Shown here: positions 23,901 to 27,646 of the stretch, one piece after another
How the letters are laid out: each line of letters opens with the position of its first letter
Numbering within the stretch: position 1 is the stretch's first letter
Notes under the pieces: model-generated
Seen by the model: the letters and a program-made list of their open reading frames with translations, nothing else
What the model was told of the DNA's origin: nothing
The model's database searches: none
Translations under genes and position numbers: made by a program
Assembly (NCBI GenBank): GCA_023458595.1
Contig: JAEWYT010000100.1
Coordinates: 1 to 27,646, forward strand
DNA from: Pseudomonadota bacterium
GTDB lineage: Bacteria > Pseudomonadota > Alphaproteobacteria > Rhizobiales > Tepidamorphaceae
DNA length: 27,646 nt
Reading direction: 5' to 3'

Positions 23901-25257
23901 ATGTTGGGGTAGGAATGATGAAGCGGTAGCGCCGCTCCCCGACCGCGTCTCGCGGAAGGGCTGTTCGGTGAGGCGCAGTTTTCGTGCGCGCCTTCCCCTC
24001 TAACAAGGCCGTGGCGGCGGTCCAGGTGAGCGTTGGCACGGCGCCCCGACTCGCAAGGACCGCAAGCAAGGGCCGGACGGCCTCATCCTGGTTATCCGCG
24101 CCGGGGCTCGGAACCAGAGGGTTTAGCCCGTCCGGCCCCCAGCGGGGGACGGCGTAGCGCGCGAGCACGTCGATCAGAAGCGATTCACAGGCCGCGCGCA
24201 GCTCGCCATTGGTGGCCTCATTCCGGGCGGGACCGTGCCGCTTGTTGTCCGAGGCGATGGGTGCATTGAAATAAGTCCCGTGGCCCGTTCGCGCCTGGTG
24301 GGAGTCCGCTGGGTAGCCGATCGGATAGCGGAACCGTCCTGTGCCGGTCCTGGGCTTGCCGTTACCATCTACGGGCCACGATACTTCGACAAAGAACCGG
24401 TTGCCGCGCCGGAAGAAATCGGCGACGCGCTCACGCAATCTGCCCTTGAGTGGAACGAGCCGGCGGGCGGCCTGCTCCTGCAATCCGCCCGGCAGGCCCG
24501 GAACCGTGCCGCTCGCGGTGCAGCGGCGGCGGAAGAGTTCGATCCGCTTGCCGATTTTACGGGGTTTTGTGCAGGAAAATTCGAAGCGCGCCTCGCCCAG
24601 GCGCCAATGGCGCAGCACGATTTCATAGCGCGGGGCTACCTCCGGAGAAACGATACCCGCGAATTGTTCCGGGGCGCTAGCGCAGGCAGAAAGAAAGAGC
24701 GTGTCTATGTCTTCGTCACCGGTCGCGCCAAGCACGTTGGCTTCGCCGTGTGGCGGTTCGATCGCCGTGCTCCTGTATCGGATAACTATCCGGCACCCCT
24801 CTGCGGGCGCCAGTGGGTCCGGCGACGGCGCCGCTGATGCGCCCGGATGCGGCGGCTTGTTGAGCCCATTCGCGTAAAGCGTCTGGACTATTGCCTGGCC
24901 TGCGGACAGAAGGCGGATTTCATCGCCGATCGTGAAGGCGGTCTTTAGGCCGTGGTTCTTAACGCCGATCTTGCCGCGCTTTGCGGGTACGCTGTTCCCA
25001 GCGCCTTGGATTTTGCGCAACCGCTTCCACCCGTCAGTCTCGACGGGCCTGCCGTTTCCTTCGCAAACGACATAATCCGGCTCGAACGTGATGACGGTGC
25101 GCGTAGCATCCTGATCGAGGTCGTTCTGGACCAGCTCGGCGATGAGGTCGTCACGATCAAGGTCAAGAAGATAGTTCCAGAAGCCCGGAATCCAGTCCGC
25201 CTCGGTGACGAATTGTTCCTCGGCGTTATCAGAATCAAGGGCTTCTGGTGAATCCAT
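20914..25257 (-). CDS. GHKL ATPase-HNH endonuclease fusion protein (candidate defence protein)
   Basis: This 1447-residue protein starts with a GHKL/Hsp90-type ATPase domain: N-box ELVQNDLDQDAT (Glu41, Asn45), a G1-like segment CEGNGRPV (65-72) and a G2 segment GKIGVKNHGLKTAF (95-108). A long helical middle part follows, with three hydrophobic Pro-rich strands (IPVWP near 658, LPIIP near 868, IPFVP near 970), reminiscent of sacsin-like large ATPases. An acidic and then Gly/Ser/Pro-rich linker spans about 1190-1290. The C-terminus has an HNH nuclease: Cys1300/Cys1303, EAHHVD (His1332/His1333), Asn1347, Cys1352 and His1355/His1356 in CKLHHDNFG. Such ATPase-nuclease fusions are typical of anti-phage defence; function here is inferred. 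ATG 25257 is preferred over ATG 25311 because the ATPase fold begins soon after it. It stands alone, next to insertion-sequence remnants. Confidence 0.85.
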   Translation of the reverse strand: MDSPEALDSDNAEEQFVTEADWIPGFWNYLLDLDRDDLIAELVQNDLDQDATRTVITFEPDYVVCEGNGRPVETDGWKRLRKIQGAGNSVPAKRGKIGVKNHGLKTAFTIGDEIRLLSAGQAIVQTLYANGLNKPPHPGASAAPSPDPLAPAEGCRIVIRYRSTAIEPPHGEANVLGATGDEDIDTLFLSACASAPEQFAGIVSPEVAPRYEIVLRHWRLGEARFEFSCTKPRKIGKRIELFRRRCTASGTVPGLPGGLQEQAARRLVPLKGRLRERVADFFRRGNRFFVEVSWPVDGNGKPRTGTGRFRYPIGYPADSHQARTGHGTYFNAPIASDNKRHGPARNEATNGELRAACESLLIDVLARYAVPRWGPDGLNPLVPSPGADNQDEAVRPLLAVLASRGAVPTLTWTAATALLEGKARTKTAPHRTALPRDAVGERRYRFIIPTPTWPSETVDRALSIIAPRSELQIHPRTHAAIAALLTDQKTGGFGQTFVTFDQQDAFSRLTDGGNDYFAGLASVEAELALPFIAHAYLDVIHAALAHDSCDDDTEEELQKALTLPDQSGQPAPFRALHSSAVLPSGVPGLTFPPILHSALAGHPLFRRRTWRRPRYTMESFLQSGTLQSAGKETRRLFWSWLRRNERRITPRERPKLADIPVWPDENGDLCILGALCDPRSRRAAAVLREFVRQPHEQVRRSRLVSAGGKARTTIRRSPAEEEVTAWLNERLALFPPGVTPDTQTLTALRKFEADLAILLQDIVIARILKGAKANLPALAQDGSIQERAALVMPGGAIDRLKLPVRFLLRTKKHAAALDRLSPAPRQPTAPMLIDAFAEDGANFAALQPRLQQFMGLTEADDEYRSRLAALPIIPMHGSPVPPSALAFTGTRGDYWGAWKQRFPGKGLSQEDQRRYREAGVTSSMPDRETSRAFFIWLAEQDESVLQRHVSCVLRHILHRDGPVHWADIFTDIPFVPARSRDGFHLLSLRSAQRRPVFLPDAEVVADSIAQHDPGVLLVIDHVREVSEPIREPLRSLGVRSLREALKEPESVSAAGETAPAGAGLAERLRALRSAHFRRTFLKRLARLGVEPELVWHDWHDRLSRIKEIRFAESVEVHYRFRGRLYTVPADGGFDSASGTFWMKSGPDIALSSLYEAIAAQLVFKPAARPVHCLSLERALDLEIRDPSYGARRGAASDLDDEDIAASADDTDAGSDADEASDGETDPGEAVFGHSPFEPDPSRNTPRPGPISSSPSGASRRSGRSGTGAGTGRPGSETKPAPELELEHIEALKRAHYASHCQMCLCERLPRELAPPGSYIQWEEVRRRVVEAHHVDLKSAGGARHAGNLILLCKLHHDNFGRRLTRAAITEALNRDTTDKVIRFGLDGEAVTEVRGRQIELMISDTGEVVEIFFTAQHADYWLSQARPFAGAADLVTPPGQSATDRHS

Positions 25258-25443
25258 GTCTCGGCGATGCCCCCCTAGTATCGCTCCAAGCCGGGAGCAA
25301 CTGCTTCGCACGATCTATCAGATTTGTTGTAACCTTTTTCATGGCGAGAAGTCACCGCAAAGCCTTCGCGAACGGGACCTCGTGTTCGCCGCGGACCGCA
25401 TCCTCGCGAATTTCATCGCGACGACCTGCCGCTTCGACCTCAG

Positions 25444-26026
25444 CGCTGTGCCGCAGTCGATCGTCTACGACAATGACCGCTGCCTGGAAGCGAAAATTCT
25501 GCCCGACAGCACACGCAACCGTGCAACGCTGTTCAGCGGCTTCCTGTCCCACTACTTGGTCCGGGACCATTACGGCTGCCCCAGCAAGGGCAATTACACG
25601 GGCAGCGTCGAAGGTCTGGTCGGCTACGGACCCAGCGGCGCGGGCAAGTCCCATATCGCGATCAGCCTCCGGCTGGCCGCCTGTCAGAAGGAATTGTCCG
25701 TTGGCTTCACCACGGCCGCCGCGCTCGTCAGCGAGATGATGGATGCGCGTGATGAAGACCGCCTCCTGCGCTTCCAGAAGCAGATGGCGGGCTGCAAACT
25801 ACTGATCGTCGATGAACTGGGCTTCGTTCCTCTGTCGAAGACCGGGGCTGAGTTGCTGTTTAAGTTGATCTCTCGACGTTAGGAACGCGGCTCCACGCTG
25901 ATCACCAGCAATCTATCCTTCGACGAATGGACTGAGACCTTCGGGTCCGAGCGTCTCACCGGCGCGCTCCTCGATCGGCTGACCCATCACGTCAGCATCC
26001 TTGAGATGAACGGCGAGAGCTACTAG
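25444..26026 (+). pseudogene. istB: istA-istB fusion remnant (IS21 transposase/helper ATPase)
   Basis: Translated in one frame, the first part is an internal IstA piece (AVPQSIVYDN, LFSGFLSHYL, then SVEGLVGY). It runs without a break into IstB from its Walker A (GPSGAGKSHIAISL), through GFTTAAALVSEMM and the Walker B LLIVDELGFVPLSKTG. The join at GLVGY/GPSG shows that the end of istA and the start of istB were deleted in frame. A TAG at 25880-25882 stands where IstB has Tyr (SRR-stop-ERGSTLITSN). The frame then continues to MNGESY with a second TAG at 26024. The IstB arm is otherwise well conserved, so decay is recent. The open frame reaches back to 25205, but its first about 80 codons do not resemble IstA. 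Confidence 0.8.
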
Positions 26027-26081
26027 CTGGCGCAAAGCCGGGCACGAAAAAGCCGCGTACCCTCACCAATAAGATCGCCGA

Positions 26082-26140
26082 CGCTGCAAGCGGGAAACTC
26101 CGGTCGGGCGACGCCGTCCCGACGTTCCCCGCTTGCAGCG
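26082..26140. repeat. Large interrupted palindrome in the IS21 tail
   Basis: CGCTGCAAGCGGG at 26082-26094 is exactly complementary to CCCGCTTGCAGCG at 26128-26140. Inside it GTCGGG (26103-26108) pairs with CCCGAC (26118-26123). The 59-base structure lies between the istB end and the right end of the element. It could act as a bidirectional transcription stop that insulates the element. Confidence 0.6.
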
Positions 26141-26316
26141 CCAACTGGTACTTTGGCGCCGCCCAATGGCCGACTTTTTTCCGCCGTTGACATGCGGAGC
26201 CCGCAACTGTCGATATCAATAAGAGCTTTGCCAAGCGGTAGCACAATAAACCAACCCGGCCCAAGCTTGCATCGGCAAAATCTTTTTTCGCGAGCTACTG
26301 TCGAGGCTATACTTCC

Positions 26317-27450
26317 TCAAAAAGGCTTCTGATATTCTGCAGAGATGACCCTCATCTGCCGAAGGCCCGTGAGTATTTTGGCCTCGTTCTTCGGCGACAG
26401 CTTCCTGAGTGCCAGGTCCACCATGGAGTCGCGTTTGCTCCTCGCTGCGGCATCCGCCGCGTTATGGTCAAGGAGGGCAAAGGCGTCGCCAGCAGCGCGA
26501 AGGGCTTGAACCCCTGTACCGACGGCGTCGACGATGGACATGACCTCGCTGATACCTGGCACAAGTCCGGTTGAACTCTTTGCCGTAGCTACGCCAGCAC
26601 GGATCGCCTCGTCCTTCTTGGCTTCCTGTGTTGCCTTACGATACACCTTGAGCTCTTCCTGGAAATAATCGCGAAAATGCTTCGCCAGCTGCTCTACCAG
26701 CGCGACAGTGTCTTCTGGCTCCCAGCTCTCGATATCCTCCATCCTCGTGATGGCGAGGCGACTGGTGAATGAGTCGATCACCTCGTCGTAGGCCTTCTGG
26801 AAGCCCTGATCCTGCAATCGCATCCTGATCTTGCCAATCGCCTCGAACGGCAAGGAATCTATCACGTGGGCCGGGAATGCGGTCTCGTTAATCGCTTGCA
26901 TCGCAGTCTCGAAGCAACACCGCATGAAGACGTTGACATCGGTGAGTAGGGCTGCGTCGCCGTACACCTCGCTGTCCGACAGATGATCGACCCGCCAGTC
27001 AGCCAACTCGGAGACGTCCAGTCCGGTCTCGCAGTTGACCACGCTGGTCCCAACTTGGTGATAAGCTGCCGCTGCGAACCTGGAAATAATTTCGCGCGCT
27101 TCTCTCGGCTCACCCTCGATCAGCCGGTCGAGCAGGCTATCCTCGCGCAGATCCACCGCCATAAGCTCATTGGCTAGTCGGTTCAAGATTCGCTCCGTGA
27201 CGCCTTCGACACTGAGCAGTCGCTGCCGCGCGATCGATCTCTCCGAAGTGAGGCCCCACACGAGTCGTTCGCGATATTGCTCCTGAGCCTGTTCGACCTT
27301 CCACGGCAAGACGACCTTCACGCCCTCCTGCAGGAACGATACGGCATCATCGACCTGGGCAGTGGACCAGCCTGCAGCATCGTAGGCGGACTGGTTGTCA
27401 TCGACGTATGCACCAAAATTTTCCTTGTCCTCGCGTATTGCAGGCAGCAA
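26317..27450 (-). CDS. Hypothetical helical protein, 5' end probably lost
   Basis: I do not recognise this protein. From the TTG at 27450 it has 377 residues, rich in charged and hydrophobic helices (for example RSIARQRLLSVEGVTERILN and QEELKVYRKATQEAKKDE), without signal peptide, membrane segment or known catalytic motif. A Gly/Ala-rich segment near GVATAKSSTGLVPGISEVM precedes a helical tail. The coding frame continues upstream of 27450 with sensible protein sequence (NPAAFDFVRQNPILLIDSL) to about 27521 but contains no ATG, GTG or TTG there. The reading is then cut by what looks like an IS3-family end. The gene is therefore either 5'-truncated by insertion or begins at TTG 27450. It lies upstream of the ATPase-HNH gene on the same strand, separated by the IS21 remnant, so the two may once have been neighbours. 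Confidence 0.6.
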   Translation of the reverse strand: MLPAIREDKENFGAYVDDNQSAYDAAGWSTAQVDDAVSFLQEGVKVVLPWKVEQAQEQYRERLVWGLTSERSIARQRLLSVEGVTERILNRLANELMAVDLREDSLLDRLIEGEPREAREIISRFAAAAYHQVGTSVVNCETGLDVSELADWRVDHLSDSEVYGDAALLTDVNVFMRCCFETAMQAINETAFPAHVIDSLPFEAIGKIRMRLQDQGFQKAYDEVIDSFTSRLAITRMEDIESWEPEDTVALVEQLAKHFRDYFQEELKVYRKATQEAKKDEAIRAGVATAKSSTGLVPGISEVMSIVDAVGTGVQALRAAGDAFALLDHNAADAAARSKRDSMVDLALRKLSPKNEAKILTGLRQMRVISAEYQKPF

Positions 27451-27521
27451 CAGGCTATCAATGAGTAGTATCGGGTTCTGCCGAACGAAGTCGAAGGCCG
27501 CCGGATTGAGCAGATGACCAC

Positions 27522-27646
27522 TGACGTTGCCCCCAGTTTGCCCTCACTCATGACTGGACTCTGTTCTCGTTGTGGTCCCTCCGGGACCGGGTTGCAAACT
27601 CGTTCGGGGTAAGGCCACCGAGGCTCGTATGAGGCCGGCAGGCGTT
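27522..27646 (-). mobile_element. IS3-family insertion sequence, right end (runs off the window)
   Basis: The element carries the end of an OrfB transposase (27548-27646). Beyond the stop is a terminus that reads TGACGTTGCCCCCAGTTTGC from 27522 on the plus strand, which starts with TG and looks like an IS3-type terminal repeat. The left part is outside the window, so the ends cannot be compared. Confidence 0.5.
27548..27646 (-). CDS. IS3-family transposase OrfB, C-terminal end (partial)
   Basis: Reading leftward from the window edge, the frame gives a 32-residue tail that includes RPHTSLGGLTPNEFATRS, the typical C-terminal end of IS3-family OrfB (DDE) transposases after the catalytic core. 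The stop TGA is at 27550-27548. The catalytic part and the start lie beyond 27646. The stop overlaps an ATG at 27551 on the same strand that could be mistaken for the start of the next gene. Confidence 0.7.
   Translation of the reverse strand, partial: NACRPHTSLGGLTPNEFATRSRRDHNENRVQS

Larger units (their letters stand above)
25440..26192 (+). mobile_element. IS21-family element remnant
   Basis: The stretch holds joined pieces of istA and istB and then a non-coding tail ending CCGCCGTTGACA at 26181-26192, which resembles the terminal inverted repeat of Rhizobiales IS21 elements read outward (TGTCAACGGCGG on the other strand). No matching left end is seen, and the bases before about 25440 do not look like IstA. 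The element has lost its left part and the middle, so it cannot move on its own. Confidence 0.65.

Noticed and set aside
25329..25345. GTAACC-T5-CATGG near the start of the ATPase-HNH gene resembling half of the palindrome at 20793
   Set aside because: The match needs a gap and covers only one arm; it is too weak to call a repeated regulatory site.
27318..27551. ATG at 27551 as the start of a separate 77-residue protein
   Set aside because: Its frame overlaps the convincing coding frame of the hypothetical gene and begins inside the likely IS3 terminus.
1..27646. CRISPR arrays, rRNA or complete tRNA genes
   Set aside because: No spaced direct-repeat array and no full tRNA or rRNA sequence was seen on either strand.

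Overview
The window reads as high-GC alphaproteobacterial DNA, most likely from a soil or plant-associated member of the Hyphomicrobiales (Rhizobiales). The reasons are the dense operons with ATGA/GTGA gene overlaps, Aap-like and Liv-like amino-acid ABC transporters, ATP-dependent hydantoinase genes, and IS21/IS3 remnants. No 16S or housekeeping marker is present, so the genus is not claimed.

Region A (1-5607, + strand): the downstream part of an operon. It holds two permeases of a polar/general amino-acid ABC transporter (AapQ/AapM-like), a thiamine-diphosphate enzyme of the acetolactate synthase/2-oxoacid decarboxylase superfamily, and a succinate-semialdehyde-dehydrogenase-like aldehyde dehydrogenase. 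The binding protein and ATPase of the transporter are not in the window. The set suggests uptake of an amino acid followed by decarboxylation and oxidation of the derived 2-oxoacid.

Region B (5724-20451): two divergent catabolic operons around an IclR-family regulator. The minus operon (13656 down to 5724) encodes a complete branched-chain-type (HAAT) ABC transporter (LivF, Tat-exported binding protein, LivH, LivM, LivG), a C45 self-processing amidohydrolase/acyltransferase, a NodB-fold (polysaccharide deacetylase family) hydrolase and an M20 metallopeptidase. The plus operon (14843-20451) encodes a second M20 peptidase, an Asp/Glu/hydantoin racemase and the two hydantoinase/oxoprolinase subunits HyuA and HyuB. 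Both operons start with a sigma70-like promoter (TTGAC[A/G], 18 bp, TA-G-AT/TACGAT) followed just downstream by a matching inverted repeat (GTATCGC-N3-GCGATAC and ATATTGC-N3-GCGATAC). This strongly suggests that one regulator, probably the IclR protein, controls both. Together the genes look like an uptake and hydrolysis route for a cyclic or N-acylated amide such as a hydantoin, lactam or N-acyl amino acid.

Region C (20452-27646): an accessory region. It begins with a structured, lower-GC intergenic stretch that carries a 13-bp match to the 3' end of an initiator tRNA-fMet gene, oriented so that an integrated island would lie to its right. It continues with a 1447-residue minus-strand protein that joins an N-terminal GHKL/Hsp90-type ATPase domain to a C-terminal HNH nuclease domain, the best candidate here for an undescribed (probably anti-phage) system. 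An IS21 remnant follows, in which istA and istB are fused in frame by an internal deletion and then interrupted by stop codons. Next is an unrecognised helical protein whose 5' end appears to be cut by an IS3-family element, and finally the 3' end of that element's transposase.
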